Origin: Sporosarcina sp. FSL K6-3457
GTDB lineage: Bacteria; Bacillota; Bacilli; Bacillales_A; Planococcaceae
Assembly: GCF_038007285.1 (NCBI RefSeq)
Contig: NZ_JBBOWX010000001.1
Location: 1,195,501-1,259,500 of the forward strand
Direction: 5' to 3'
Length of the DNA: 64,000 bases
Shown here: positions 51,780 through 61,443 of the stretch, in pieces
Position numbering within the stretch: position 1 is the first letter of the stretch
Layout: the number at the start of each line of letters is the position of its first letter
Made by a program: the position numbers and the translations under genes
Notes under the pieces: model-generated
Database searches by the model: none
What the model saw: the letters and a program-made list of their open reading frames with translations, nothing else
Told to the model about the DNA's origin: nothing

Positions 51780-53159
51780 ATGTCTACTGAAGTGAAAATC
51801 ATCTTTGCAAACGATTCAATTGTTACAAATAGCGGGGCTGTGAAACAATTTGTTTCTAACCAAACAGCAGGTCATAGTTCTGTGTTAATCGGAGAAATAC
51901 ATTATATTGTTGTGAAGGAATGCTCAGATGCAACACTTGAGAAAGTTCGTGCAACAGCAGGGAATATTGCCCGCGATGTTAGTGCACAAAAGGTTGACAA
52001 GGCAGTTATCGAAGAGGGAATTTTAACGGCTGCGTTTGCTAATTTAGATAAAGGTGCTGTTATCACAGCGTTTGTAGAAGGATGGCAACTTGGTGCCTAT
52101 CAGTTTGTTACATATAAATCGGATGTCACAGCATTCCAAACTGTGCTTCAAGTAACAGGAAATGAAGCGCAAGTATTTGTGGTAGCTGGGCAAATTCGTG
52201 CGGAAGCAACTGCTTTGTCACGTGACTTGATGAATGAATTGTCCAATGTTTTAAATCCAGAAACATTCCCAGAAGTACTAAAGAAAAACTTTGAGGGTAC
52301 TGGCGTTGAAGTGAAAGTGCTGGACAAAGATAAGCTTGAGCAAATGGAAATGAACGGTGTTTTAACAGTTGGACGTGGCAGTATGTATAAGCCCGCTTTT
52401 GTTGAGCTTGTCTACAAAGGCGATGCATCGAAGCCGCTTGTCGCGCTTGTTGGAAAAGGTGTGACATTTGATACGGGTGGTATTAGCTTAAAGAGTGGTA
52501 AGGATTTGAGTGATATGCGCATGGATATGGGCGGTGCTGCTGCGGTTGTTGGAGCAATGACACTACTAGCAAAATCAAAAGCATTGGTGAATGTTGTTGC
52601 ACTTATTCCGATGGTGGAAAACAACATCGATCGCACTTCCGTCCTACCAGGTGAGGTCATTACGTATAAAAACGGCTTGACTGTTCAAATTGGTAACACA
52701 GATGCAGAGGGCCGTCTCATTTTAGCAGATGCACTTATTCGTGCAGGCGAGTGGAAAGCGGAGTACATCGTCAATATCGCTACACTAACGGGGGCAATCT
52801 GTAACGCGCTTGGTCTAGAATTGGCGGGCGTCTTCGGGGATGAACAACTTTCTGCTGACATGAAAAAAATTGGTGATACCAATGGAGACTTCATCTGGCC
52901 AATGCCCCTATTTGAGGCTTACGACAAATCACTAGATAGCGATTACGCGGACATGAACAACATCAGTTCGTTATCAGAAGCAGGCTCTATTACAGCTGCA
53001 TTATTCCTTCGTCGCTTTGTACCGAAAGATAGTAAATGGTTACATGTTGACATGGCCGGTCCGATGGAAAAAAGCAGTGCTTCAGGCTATTATGCCAAAT
53101 CGGCAACAGGTTATGGTGCACGTTTGCTAGCTGACTTTACAACATATGTTTCGAAATAA
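51780..53159 (+). CDS. pepA: Leucyl aminopeptidase (M17)
   Basis: The 459-residue enzyme removes N-terminal residues from peptides in the cytoplasm. The M17 catalytic region is intact: GKGVTFDTGGISLKSGKDLS with the metal-binding Lys and Asp, MRMDMGGAAAV, the family signature NTDAEGRLILADAL and HVDMAGP near the end. The N-terminal macro-like domain (about 1-150) is divergent, as usual. AGGGGGAAA precedes the ATG. It has its own terminator. Confidence 0.93.
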   Translation: MSTEVKIIFANDSIVTNSGAVKQFVSNQTAGHSSVLIGEIHYIVVKECSDATLEKVRATAGNIARDVSAQKVDKAVIEEGILTAAFANLDKGAVITAFVEGWQLGAYQFVTYKSDVTAFQTVLQVTGNEAQVFVVAGQIRAEATALSRDLMNELSNVLNPETFPEVLKKNFEGTGVEVKVLDKDKLEQMEMNGVLTVGRGSMYKPAFVELVYKGDASKPLVALVGKGVTFDTGGISLKSGKDLSDMRMDMGGAAAVVGAMTLLAKSKALVNVVALIPMVENNIDRTSVLPGEVITYKNGLTVQIGNTDAEGRLILADALIRAGEWKAEYIVNIATLTGAICNALGLELAGVFGDEQLSADMKKIGDTNGDFIWPMPLFEAYDKSLDSDYADMNNISSLSEAGSITAALFLRRFVPKDSKWLHVDMAGPMEKSSASGYYAKSATGYGARLLADFTTYVSK

Positions 53160-53163
53160 TCAA

Positions 53164-53197
53164 GAAAGTACTCAGCCTGAAAACTGAGTACTTTTTT
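53164..53197 (+). terminator. Terminator after pepA
   Basis: AAAGTACTCAG pairs exactly with CTGAGTACTTT around eight bases, then T-run. Confidence 0.92.
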
Positions 53198-53363
53198 GCG
53201 TTTAATATGCGGGTACTCAGATATCCGTATATTGGATGCTTTTAACATTACAAAAGTACAGAAAAAATGGTACTCTGTAAATAGGCGAAAATCCCTATTA
53301 ATCAGTAATGAATTGGGGAATCATAGGAAATAGTGAAAACATATTTTAAATGAGGTAATAGAT

Positions 53364-54917
53364 ATGATTAAAACATTACGATTCTGGATTATGCTTCTTA
53401 TATCATTTGCGATGATAGGCATACTTAGTATCGCATTACTTTCAGGTTATTTTGTAACAAAGGAAAATGTTGTGAATAATAATTTAGAAATCAATAGAGT
53501 CTATTCAATGAAATTAGCACGGCTCACGGAAGAAGTATTTAATGGGATGCAGAGTAATTTGCAAGTGAAAGCATCCGATATTGTTGCTAACATAAATGAT
53601 GCAGACAAATTATCAGACAAACTGGGTGACTTACTAACGAGCAGTAAAAACTTTAATTCACTCTCTGTTGTAGGGAGGGATGGTTTGGTACTTGCTACCT
53701 CACCAGAGATAGGGATAGTCGGACAAATACTAGATACCCCTGGACCGCAAGAAGCACTCTATGAACGAAAACCCCTCATCTCTGAACCCTATGAAGCTGC
53801 AACTGGAAGGCTACTCATTTTAATCTCCACCCCATTATGGAATGAAAAAAATGAATACCTTGGTTTCTTGGCTGGAACAATTTATTTGCAGGAAGACAAT
53901 ATTATCCAAAATATTCTTGATGAGCATTTCTACGAGGACGGATCTTATGTTTGGGTAGTGGATAATAAGGGGATGTTGGTTTATCATCCAGACCCTGAAA
54001 GGATTGGTACATCAGTCGCTGAAAATGAAGTTGCACAAAAAGTATTGAGACATGAAAATGGCGCACAAAAAGTGACGAATTCTGAAGGTCTGGAATTTCT
54101 AGCCGGCTACACATTCATTAAGTCGAGCAAATGGGGAGTTGTTTCCCAAACACCATACGAGGTAAGCGCTGCACCCTTGGCGGGGATGGTCAACAAAATG
54201 TTACTTTATGCCTTGCCGTTTGTCCTATTTTTATTCTTTTTGACCCTTATTTTGACTGAGAAATTATCATCTCCATTGCGCAAATTAGCAATGTACTCAG
54301 TAGGGCTAAAAGAAAAAGGAGGATTAAGTGAAGAGGTCGATATTCCAACATGGTATTACGAGGCAAAGCAGTTGACTGAAACCATTCAAGAGTACGCAAA
54401 GAAACAGGAACAGACAGTCAAAAATTTCAAGGAACGCTCCTACACAGATCCACTTACCGGACTGAGAAATCGTAGGTACGGGGAAAAAGTCATTGAAAGT
54501 TGGACTATAGCGAAGCAGCAGTTTTCGATGATCATGATTGATATCGATCATTTTAAAAGTGTCAATGATACGTATGGCCATCAAGTCGGAGACGATGTAC
54601 TGAAGTTTCTTGCTGGGAAAATGAACGAAGTCGTTCGGGACGATGATGTCTGTGTCAGATTGGGCGGGGAAGAATTCATTATTTTACTCGCTAAAACAGA
54701 CCTTCAAGAAGCAACGACTATTGCGGAAAGGTTACGAATGAATGTTTCTTCGGCTTTATGTCCAACGAATGAGTATTTGACGATTTCATCAGGGGTTGGC
54801 GTTTACGATGATTTTAATGAATCAATAGAGGACTTATTCAACAGAGTGGATGTGGCCTTATATCGAGCTAAAATGGAAGGAAGAAATAGAGTTATTCAAT
54901 CGGAGAGTACTTTATAA
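53364..54917 (+). CDS. Diguanylate cyclase with extracellular Cache sensor
   Basis: The 517-residue protein makes the second messenger c-di-GMP. A membrane helix (about 8-28), an extracellular double-Cache domain (about 35-275, PGPQEALYERKPLISEPYEA, VWVVDNKGMLVYHPDPERIG), a second helix (about 280-300), a linker and a GGDEF domain (about 350-515) are seen. The active site is RLGGEEFIILLA, a functional GGEEF form, and an inhibitory RxxD site (RDDD) lies five residues before it, so product feedback is expected. ATG 53364 has GAGGT upstream. Confidence 0.93.
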   Translation: MIKTLRFWIMLLISFAMIGILSIALLSGYFVTKENVVNNNLEINRVYSMKLARLTEEVFNGMQSNLQVKASDIVANINDADKLSDKLGDLLTSSKNFNSLSVVGRDGLVLATSPEIGIVGQILDTPGPQEALYERKPLISEPYEAATGRLLILISTPLWNEKNEYLGFLAGTIYLQEDNIIQNILDEHFYEDGSYVWVVDNKGMLVYHPDPERIGTSVAENEVAQKVLRHENGAQKVTNSEGLEFLAGYTFIKSSKWGVVSQTPYEVSAAPLAGMVNKMLLYALPFVLFLFFLTLILTEKLSSPLRKLAMYSVGLKEKGGLSEEVDIPTWYYEAKQLTETIQEYAKKQEQTVKNFKERSYTDPLTGLRNRRYGEKVIESWTIAKQQFSMIMIDIDHFKSVNDTYGHQVGDDVLKFLAGKMNEVVRDDDVCVRLGGEEFIILLAKTDLQEATTIAERLRMNVSSALCPTNEYLTISSGVGVYDDFNESIEDLFNRVDVALYRAKMEGRNRVIQSESTL

Positions 54918-54923
54918 AATCAT

Positions 54924-54962
54924 AAAAAGAAGACTCACTACTTTTCGTAAGTCTTCTTTTTT
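54924..54962. terminator. Bidirectional terminator
   Basis: AAAAGAAGACT pairs with AGTCTTCTTTT around 14 bases, with A- and T-runs outside. It overlaps the stop codon of the facing lipoprotein gene. Confidence 0.88.
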
Positions 54963-56007
54963 AATTAGTGTCTTCAAGTGCATTTTGGTTGATAGAAACA
55001 GCGTATCGATCCTCTTTCTTTAACTCCTCAACAAAACTACTTATTGTGTAGGTATCAGTCAGTGTTCCTTCTGCTGTAAGCTGGTTGACTATTTTATCAA
55101 TCATAAATTGCCACTCATACTCCTTGAGAACCGTTGGATGCGTAAAATAACTCTCTGGACTGACGTTTAATTTTTCAGCCAATTCAAGATAGATCTTCTG
55201 CATGTCAGGCATCTCGCTTTGTTCGACAGCCTCTTTAGTTTGTAACGCATATGCTTTGACTTTGTCTTTTGTCACAACGATATACTGATCAGTAGCATAT
55301 TGTAGTAACACTTCTCTTTCAATCATTTGATTAATGATTTCATTGTTTGTCAAATTAAATGGAATCTCATTCGTTTGATGTATAAACATCAAGTTTTCTT
55401 TATAGTCTATATACTGCTGTTGCGTAATGATAAAGTGGTTACTTTCGACTACAGCAATAGATGTATCCTTGCCAGTCGGCTCTTGTTGTTCGCCATGTAA
55501 TATACTTCTTATTAAATCCTTATTACCACCTCTATAAGTAAAGTCCTCAATGCCATCCTCTCTGAAGATAGCTGTGCCTGGAAATTCAACTTTCATACTG
55601 CTACCATCTTTTTTCACATAATCCGCATAAACTATAAAATTATAATTCGTTGGTGTAATCTCATTTTGCTTCACATCAATCTGAGTAGTCGTTAACTGAA
55701 AATCATAATCATGTGCTGCCACATGGTACATCAGCGCAAATCCAGTGTTCGTGAATTTTTCATAGCCCCTATCTGTAAAATAAGGTTTGAAAGTATCAGC
55801 TGTATAACGATAAAAATCATCAAAGTCTTCATTGTTATCTAAAATAGCTTTAATCTCTTCATTCGGGACATTAAACTCATGCTCCAGTACAGTTTTCACA
55901 AAGTCTATATTCTCATCCTGCTGCTCGGTTTGCGAACAACCTGCAATCCATAAGCAGCTCATAACAATAAATAGGGCCATATAATTTTTGAGTGATTTTT
56001 GAAACAT
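54961..56007 (-). CDS. Lipoprotein with SurA-N-like C-terminal region
   Basis: The 348-residue product has a lipobox (LWIAGCSQ, Cys near residue 24). The N-terminal half (about 30-165) resembles small alpha/beta lipoprotein domains of Bacillales. The C-terminal half, starting SNHFIITQQQYIDYKENLMF and including NNEIINQMIEREVLLQYATD, resembles the SurA/trigger-factor-type chaperone helical module found in extracytoplasmic foldases, without a PPIase domain. ATG 56007 lies 7 bases after AGGAGG; an ATG 3 bases earlier is also possible. Role unknown. Confidence 0.7.
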   Translation of the reverse strand: MFQKSLKNYMALFIVMSCLWIAGCSQTEQQDENIDFVKTVLEHEFNVPNEEIKAILDNNEDFDDFYRYTADTFKPYFTDRGYEKFTNTGFALMYHVAAHDYDFQLTTTQIDVKQNEITPTNYNFIVYADYVKKDGSSMKVEFPGTAIFREDGIEDFTYRGGNKDLIRSILHGEQQEPTGKDTSIAVVESNHFIITQQQYIDYKENLMFIHQTNEIPFNLTNNEIINQMIEREVLLQYATDQYIVVTKDKVKAYALQTKEAVEQSEMPDMQKIYLELAEKLNVSPESYFTHPTVLKEYEWQFMIDKIVNQLTAEGTLTDTYTISSFVEELKKEDRYAVSINQNALEDTN

Positions 56008-56097
56008 CATGCCACCTCCTACTCTGTATACGAAGCATATAGTAATAAAGTTTCAGGCTATCCCGAATTAAACAGAATTTTCTTATCTAACAATAAA

Positions 56098-56150
56098 TAA
56101 AAAATCACCTTCCGCATAAGAACAACCTGTGCAGAAGGTGATTTTTTATT
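56098..56150 (-). terminator. Terminator of the methyltransferase unit
   Basis: AAAAAATCACCTTC pairs with GAAGGTGATTTTTT around a 21-base loop; on the minus strand a T-rich tract follows. Confidence 0.8.
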
Positions 56151-57087
56151 GACAAATTAAGACTTGCCTAGAAAACGTACCTTTTCGCGCAACACAACGA
56201 TCGACGATGTGAAAACCTACTTCTTCAATCATATGGTCAATCGTATCAATCGTAACAATGACGACTTTCTTCGTAAAACGGCGTGCTTCTTTAATAATTT
56301 CAAGCTGTTCATCAGCTGTAATATGGGTAAATAAATTATACGGCATATCAATAATTGTTACGTCGTAGTTGTCCGTCACCTCGGCAATTGGCCCGACAGC
56401 TACATCACCTGTCAGTCCGAAATGGGCAATGTTTTTTCGCGAACCTAACACGACACGTCGGTTAATATCCCGGCCGACGATATTAATGCCCATTGATAAT
56501 GCTTCCACCAATACCGTTCCTATACCGCAACAAGGATCGATGGCTCGAACGCCTTCAGGATGTGGCACTGCAATATTGGCAACTGCTCTCGCAACGCGCG
56601 TACTCAATGCTGTGGAATACATATGTGGTTTTTGCTGGTGATGAAACCAGACATTTCCGCTAATCGTCAGTTTGCCGAAATACCATTTGTCATCTAACGT
56701 GACAACGCCAAATACTGTTTCAGGTGAGTCTAAGTCAGGCTCACCATTTATGCCCAAGCCAATTTGGCGTTCAAGCTTCCGCCGCTCAGCGTGCCCAATC
56801 TTATCAGTGGCACCCAGTTCTGTTGTATTCAAGCAAATCACTTTAAATGTAGAGTTGCCCAAATCGATTTGTTCAGCTTGTGTCGTAATCTGTTCAAAAA
56901 GATCTCCCTCATAGAGAATTTCCAGTCGTTCGTTCATAAATGGACTCCGACTCGGATCAATCTCTACAGGGCTTTTCAAGACATTGGAAGGGGTATCGAT
57001 GCCGAAAAACGCTCGCATTTCCATGCGACATAAATCATGCTCATCCCTATGGCGTATATAGGTGTAAATAAATTCTTTGTCTTTCAA
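56146..57087 (-). CDS. TRM11-like RNA or DNA methyltransferase
   Basis: The 313-residue protein has a C-terminal Rossmann methyltransferase domain: SAM-binding AIDPCCGIGTVLVEALSMGI, the acidic loop VGRDINRRVV, and catalytic DMPYN, a variant of the N/DPPY motif that methylates an exocyclic amino group. The N-terminal part (about 1-165) would be the substrate-binding domain, as in Trm11 and related tRNA guanosine methyltransferases. The substrate is unknown. It follows the 193-residue gene upstream by 14 bases and is likely in one operon with it. Confidence 0.82.
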   Translation of the reverse strand: MKDKEFIYTYIRHRDEHDLCRMEMRAFFGIDTPSNVLKSPVEIDPSRSPFMNERLEILYEGDLFEQITTQAEQIDLGNSTFKVICLNTTELGATDKIGHAERRKLERQIGLGINGEPDLDSPETVFGVVTLDDKWYFGKLTISGNVWFHHQQKPHMYSTALSTRVARAVANIAVPHPEGVRAIDPCCGIGTVLVEALSMGINIVGRDINRRVVLGSRKNIAHFGLTGDVAVGPIAEVTDNYDVTIIDMPYNLFTHITADEQLEIIKEARRFTKKVVIVTIDTIDHMIEEVGFHIVDRCVARKGTFSRQVLICQ

Positions 57088-57101
57088 TCAATTCCCATCC
57101 C

Positions 57102-57683
57102 TCACTGCGCAATCTCGATAGTCTCAAGCATGTTGAAGACGAAGCGATAAATCGTCATATAAATGTCTTCAAATGACTGTGCTTCATTAAAACCTTCCAT
57201 ATAGTCTAATGCGAAATTGACATCCCATAACCCATCTTCACCCGAAAACATCACGCTGTATTTTACGCCGTCTCCCTGTAAGTGGTTATCGAGGTAAGTT
57301 TTAATATCAGCCCCGAATTTCTTTTGCAGCTTCAAGCCGAATAATGCGGTATACGTTTCAAAAACCTCATCGAATTCCAATGCAACAGCATCGATGCGAA
57401 TGACTTCAAAAATATTCGATTCTGCGTAGACAAATTGGTTGTGGTGTTTCTTTAAATAGGAAACAGTTTCAGTCAAAAAGCCGCGAGCCTCTGTAGCGAC
57501 TAATTCCTCTGTCTCTTTATCGCAGCGTTCAAGCACGTTTGAGTAAAATGTTTTCTCTGCGACAGTTACACCTTTAGGAAGCAATTGATGCTTCTCCACA
57601 TAGTCTTTTTCAAAGTCGAACAATTCAATTTTGTTAGCACGCGCATTGTCAGTGATATATTGTTCCATCTGTTTTTTTAACAA
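57102..57683 (-). CDS. Conserved Bacillales protein of unknown function
   Basis: The 193-residue soluble acidic protein starts MLKKQMEQYITDNARANKIE and has a conserved-looking end, MFSGEDGLWDVNFALDYMEG. Homologues in Bacillaceae are often mislabelled as aminotransferases, but it has no PLP-binding lysine motif and is too short for one. It has no membrane segment. It precedes the TRM11-like gene by 14 bases. Confidence 0.7.
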   Translation of the reverse strand: MLKKQMEQYITDNARANKIELFDFEKDYVEKHQLLPKGVTVAEKTFYSNVLERCDKETEELVATEARGFLTETVSYLKKHHNQFVYAESNIFEVIRIDAVALEFDEVFETYTALFGLKLQKKFGADIKTYLDNHLQGDGVKYSVMFSGEDGLWDVNFALDYMEGFNEAQSFEDIYMTIYRFVFNMLETIEIAQ

Positions 57684-57917
57684 TTCAAGTCAACTCCTTC
57701 GGTTAGAGAGGGATTGTATTTTCCTCTTCGTATAGTATAACTTACATTGTGCCGTTAGGCTTTTATTTCATTACATAAAAAATGAATGGTCGTATAGTTT
57801 CCCGAAAATCTGCAACTAAGGTCAGTTAGCGTTGACTTTTTGTCAATAAATTCAGCTGAACCCACACCTTCTATCAAAGCCATCAATATAATGTGGAAAA
57901 ATAAGAGGTGTTGCAAA

Positions 57918-58535
57918 ATGGCCTGGTTCCTCATATTAGCATTTGCTGTTTCATCGAGTATTGATAATTTAGGTGTGGGTATTTCGTATGGCATTCGTAA
58001 AATTCATATACGGCTAGGTGCCAATCTCGTCATGACAATCGTTTGTTTTCTGATGAGTATGGGTGGGATTACTTTTGGCGTCTGGCTCTCAACAATTCTC
58101 CCTGGTATCATTCCAGTACTATTCGGGGCATTATTATTAATAATTATTGGGCTTCGAGTTATTCTTTTGGCGAAACCGAATTATCAAGAGTCCAGACAAG
58201 AGAATAACAGTATGACGGATATTTTTAAAAACCCCGAAGCAGCAGATGTCGATAAATCTGGAGATATTGGTTGGATTGAAGCTGTATTTCTAGGCATTGC
58301 TTTATCTGCGAATGCATTGATAAATGGATTAGGCGCAGGTCTACTAGGTCTGTCACCGTTTGCGATTGCACTAACAGCTGCAATCGGCAGCTTCATCAGT
58401 ATATGGATGGGTGTAAAGTTGGGAAACCGATTGGCAACTGTTCGGATAGGCTCATTTACAGTGGGGCAATTTGGAACTGTATTAAGTGGAGTGATTATCC
58501 TAATCATAGCTTTTACAGCATTTCATCAGTTATGA
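57918..58535 (+). CDS. ytaF: YtaF-family sporulation membrane protein
   Basis: The 205-residue membrane protein has six helices in two related halves, each with a short acidic motif: AVSSSIDNLGVGISYG in helix 1 and ALSANALINGLGAGLLG in helix 4. This is the MntP-like (PF02659) fold, and YtaF members are annotated as sporulation proteins, possibly moving a divalent cation. The central loop is charged and ends in DVDKSGDIGWIEA. The start is ATG 57918, with GAGGTG upstream. This gene supports a spore-forming host. Confidence 0.87.
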   Translation: MAWFLILAFAVSSSIDNLGVGISYGIRKIHIRLGANLVMTIVCFLMSMGGITFGVWLSTILPGIIPVLFGALLLIIIGLRVILLAKPNYQESRQENNSMTDIFKNPEAADVDKSGDIGWIEAVFLGIALSANALINGLGAGLLGLSPFAIALTAAIGSFISIWMGVKLGNRLATVRIGSFTVGQFGTVLSGVIILIIAFTAFHQL

Positions 58536-58618
58536 ATGTTGACAAAATGTCAATTTGATTATAAAATGCTCCATAGCATATCATTTTCCGTGTAGTTCAT
58601 ATGAAAGGGGTGCCGATA

Positions 58619-59248
58619 GTGACTAAAAATACAACTAACGCTACCTTTGGTTTACGGTTAAGGGTATTATTAAAAGAGCGCTCATTATCTATGCGTAGGT
58701 TTAGTGAGCTCACCGAAATTGATACAGCAACGATCTCGCGGATTATTAACGGTAAACGGAAGGCAAACCTCCAACATTTGGAGCGGTTTGCCGACTGTCT
58801 TGAGGTTCCTTTGATGGATCTTTTTGAGGCTGCTGGTTATCCCGTAGAACAGAAGCAGTCAGATGCAACTAGCCATACATATGCGAATATGATTCAAGAG
58901 TTAGTGAATACAGATGCATCTGTGCAGGTGGTTGAACAGCACTTGGCAAATTATGAACTTTATTCGCAAACAATTGAAGGGGAGAGTAGTATTCTCGAGG
59001 AGTTTGAGGGGAAGATTGACAGTGTGGGGAGTATTGGACCTCTTATTAATCAGTTGAAGAATCTTTTCGAGACATTTCGTCTACATAAAGGTACAGCTAG
59101 TGAACTAGCCATAATTGGCAGTGCGTTATTGTATTTTATCATTCCAGTAGATGTCATTCCGGATTATCTATTTGCAGTTGGCTATTTAGATGATGCGATT
59201 GCTGTACAATTAACTACGACTGCGTTAGAAAAAAATAATAGACAGTAA
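58619..59248 (+). CDS. XRE-type HTH regulator fused to a DUF1232 membrane domain
   Basis: Residues 8-66 form a helix-turn-helix (FGLRLRVLLKERSLSMRRFS, TATISRIINGKRKANLQHLE). A linker leads to a C-terminal DUF1232 (YkvA-like) domain, LAIIGSALLYFIIPVDVIPD and YLFAVGYLDDAIAVQLTTTA, which carries one hydrophobic segment. A DNA-binding head tied to a membrane-associated domain suggests a regulator held at the membrane. The start is GTG 58619, with AAAGGGGTG upstream. The LCP gene follows by about 20 bases. Confidence 0.85.
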   Translation: MTKNTTNATFGLRLRVLLKERSLSMRRFSELTEIDTATISRIINGKRKANLQHLERFADCLEVPLMDLFEAAGYPVEQKQSDATSHTYANMIQELVNTDASVQVVEQHLANYELYSQTIEGESSILEEFEGKIDSVGSIGPLINQLKNLFETFRLHKGTASELAIIGSALLYFIIPVDVIPDYLFAVGYLDDAIAVQLTTTALEKNNRQ

Positions 59249-59268
59249 GATGATAGGTGGATGTAGGT

Positions 59269-60258
59269 ATGAAAAGAAGTGAAAGAAAAAGAAAAAAATC
59301 TAAACATAAAGGGCTGAGAATTTTTTTCTTAAGCCTCACAATAATTCTAGTCCTTGGTACCATTTATTGGGTGTATCAATTCAATAGTGGGCAGTCTCTT
59401 GCAGGTGAAGGAATTGATAAGGAAGCTAATACAGAATTCGAGCCATTTGAGGCGGAGGATCCACAATTTGGTGAAATTAATGTTTTGCTTTTAGGAAGTG
59501 ATGCGCGGGGGAATGACGAAGATGCACGTTCAGATTCTTTAATGATTGCTCATTATAATCAAACGACAAATGAAGTGAAACTTGTTTCGGTGATGAGAGA
59601 TACCTATGTGGAAATCCCAGAATACGGCTATCAGAAAATCAATACGGCTTTTGCTTTAGGTGGTCCAGAGCTTGTACGGAAGACGATTAAGCATAATTTT
59701 GACGTAGATGTTCACTATTACGCAATGGTTGATTTCACTGGATTCCCTAAAATAATCGACGTTGTGGCTCCAGACGGGATTGAGGTTGACATTCCTTATA
59801 CAATGTCCCATGGAATTGGGATGACATTACAGCCAGGAAAGCAGACTTTACATGGAGAGCAGCTGTTGGGCTATGTTCGTTTTCGTCATGATATAAAAAG
59901 TGATTATGGGCGAGTCGAACGTCAACAAGAAGTATTGTCTAAAGTGAAGGATGAAGCAATCAGTGTGCACAGTTTGTTGAACTTGCCTAAAATATTGGGT
60001 GTCGTCAATCCCTATATTGATACGAATGTGGATAATCGAACAATCCTCACAATCGGTAAGGGCTTACTGACTGGACAAGCACAAGGCATGGAGACAATGC
60101 GGATTCCCGTCGAAAACTCATTTAAAGAGGAACGCTTAAATCGAGTAGGGGAAGTACTTACGATTGATTTTGAGAAAAATAAGCAAGCGTTGCAAGCATT
60201 TTTATCAGCAACAGATGAGGTAAGTGATAGTGATGTGGATGAAGGGACTTCTGAATGA
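59269..60258 (+). CDS. LytR-CpsA-Psr family cell-wall glycopolymer ligase
   Basis: LCP proteins transfer teichoic acid or other polymers from lipid carriers to peptidoglycan outside the membrane. The 329-residue product has a basic cytoplasmic start, one membrane helix (about 15-37) and the LCP domain (about 75-230): LLLGSDARGNDEDARSDSLM, VSVMRDTYVEIPEYG and YVRFRHDIKSDYGRVERQQE with the conserved Arg and Asp residues. The start is ATG 59269, with AGGTGG upstream. It is probably cotranscribed with the preceding regulator and ends at a terminator. Confidence 0.93.
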   Translation: MKRSERKRKKSKHKGLRIFFLSLTIILVLGTIYWVYQFNSGQSLAGEGIDKEANTEFEPFEAEDPQFGEINVLLLGSDARGNDEDARSDSLMIAHYNQTTNEVKLVSVMRDTYVEIPEYGYQKINTAFALGGPELVRKTIKHNFDVDVHYYAMVDFTGFPKIIDVVAPDGIEVDIPYTMSHGIGMTLQPGKQTLHGEQLLGYVRFRHDIKSDYGRVERQQEVLSKVKDEAISVHSLLNLPKILGVVNPYIDTNVDNRTILTIGKGLLTGQAQGMETMRIPVENSFKEERLNRVGEVLTIDFEKNKQALQAFLSATDEVSDSDVDEGTSE

Positions 60259-60284
60259 TAGGGGTTATCTAATGAGTTCTTAGC

Positions 60285-60333
60285 AAAAAAACAGGTGGAG
60301 AAAAACGAGTCGTTTTCCCTCACCTGTTTTTTC
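60285..60333. terminator. Terminator after the LCP gene
   Basis: AAAAAACAGGTG pairs exactly with CACCTGTTTTTT around a 24-base loop that itself contains an AAAACGA/TCGTTTT pair. Confidence 0.9.
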
Positions 60334-60422
60334 CTTTCTCAGGAAATAATAAAATCTCATACTGTGTATAAGTTATGACGTAGAGATTTCGCGTCTAGCC
60401 TCCAGCGCTTTTGTTATTTCAC

Positions 60423-61397
60423 TCAACGATGATCTTCACCGAGTATTACTGATCCGCCTGTAAATTGAAATATAACAAAATATTTCTTTCCATTGCCTCC
60501 AACAAAGTAAACTGTTCTACCTATTTTAGCTGTTTCATCTATTTTAGTAGATAGTTCTTCTTTCGTTGAACCTGTAATACTCTGGTATTTATTTAGAATA
60601 GATTCATATCCTTTTGCATCATCTATTGTTAATTTCGAGCTATATCCCCCTTTAGGTATTAAAGATTTAAGCTCGTTATATTCAGAACTTTGTATTTCAA
60701 AAGTAACACCGACGGGCGTTGGTACTTTTGTTGGTCCATACTTTCCAATATATGAGTTGGTGTATAGAGTGCCTATATCTTTCTCCTCTTCTTTGTAATT
60801 CATAGAGCGGTACATGAAGACAGCGTAGTGAGCGCGAGTTAGACCTTGATTTTCGCGGAAGGTTTTATCTTCATAGCCAGTTGTGATATTGGATTTAGCT
60901 AGGATTTTTACAGCATGTTCGTATTTGGCTGAGACATCCTTAAGGCCGTGGTCTGTCCCGCTCGTTAGTTTAGCTGCTCGAGTTAGGGCGATAGCCATTT
61001 CGCCGCGTGTAATCGTGTCATTCGGTCGTACTTTTCCGTTAGGAGCTTCTAACCATCCATTCGCTACTGCGAGGGCTAAGTCTTCATAGTATGCGTTCTT
61101 AGAGCTTACATCTGTGAATTGTTGTTTAGGGTTTCCTTCGGGTTTGAAAGATCGTACTAGAAGAGCTGCTGCATGATTACGTGTGATAAGTTCGTTAGGT
61201 TTGAATGTACCATCTTCGTAGCCGCGAATGATGCCTTTAGAAGCTATTTCAGAAATCTCTTTGTAATAAGCATTTTCGTTTGAGACGTCTTTGAATGTTT
61301 TGGTTGCTGCTTCTGCTTGGATTGGTGTGGATACTGAAGTTACTACCATAGCGAATGCTGTGCTCGCTAAGAATAATTTCATCGAATGTTTGTACAT
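60423..61397 (-). CDS. S-layer homology domain surface protein
   Basis: The 324-residue product has a signal peptide (FLASTAFAMVVTSVSTPIQA, cleavage near AEAAT) followed by three SLH domains (about 33-75, 92-138 and 150-195: FKDVSNENAYYKEISEIASK, GIIRGYEDGTFKPNELITRN and so on) that attach it to pyruvylated cell-wall polymer. The C-terminal 120 residues are a small domain of unknown function (VGVTFEIQSSEYNELKSLIP). The start is ATG 61397, with GAGGGC upstream. The LCP protein encoded opposite could help attach the polymer such proteins bind. Confidence 0.92.
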   Translation of the reverse strand: MYKHSMKLFLASTAFAMVVTSVSTPIQAEAATKTFKDVSNENAYYKEISEIASKGIIRGYEDGTFKPNELITRNHAAALLVRSFKPEGNPKQQFTDVSSKNAYYEDLALAVANGWLEAPNGKVRPNDTITRGEMAIALTRAAKLTSGTDHGLKDVSAKYEHAVKILAKSNITTGYEDKTFRENQGLTRAHYAVFMYRSMNYKEEEKDIGTLYTNSYIGKYGPTKVPTPVGVTFEIQSSEYNELKSLIPKGGYSSKLTIDDAKGYESILNKYQSITGSTKEELSTKIDETAKIGRTVYFVGGNGKKYFVIFQFTGGSVILGEDHR

Positions 61398-61443
61398 AGT
61401 TTATGCCCTCTTTCTGTTTAGTTTATCTTCTTTCAGCAGAAAA

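Noticed and set aside
57102..57683. Branched-chain aminotransferase
   Set aside because: Homologues carry this label, but the protein is about 190 residues with no PLP lysine motif.
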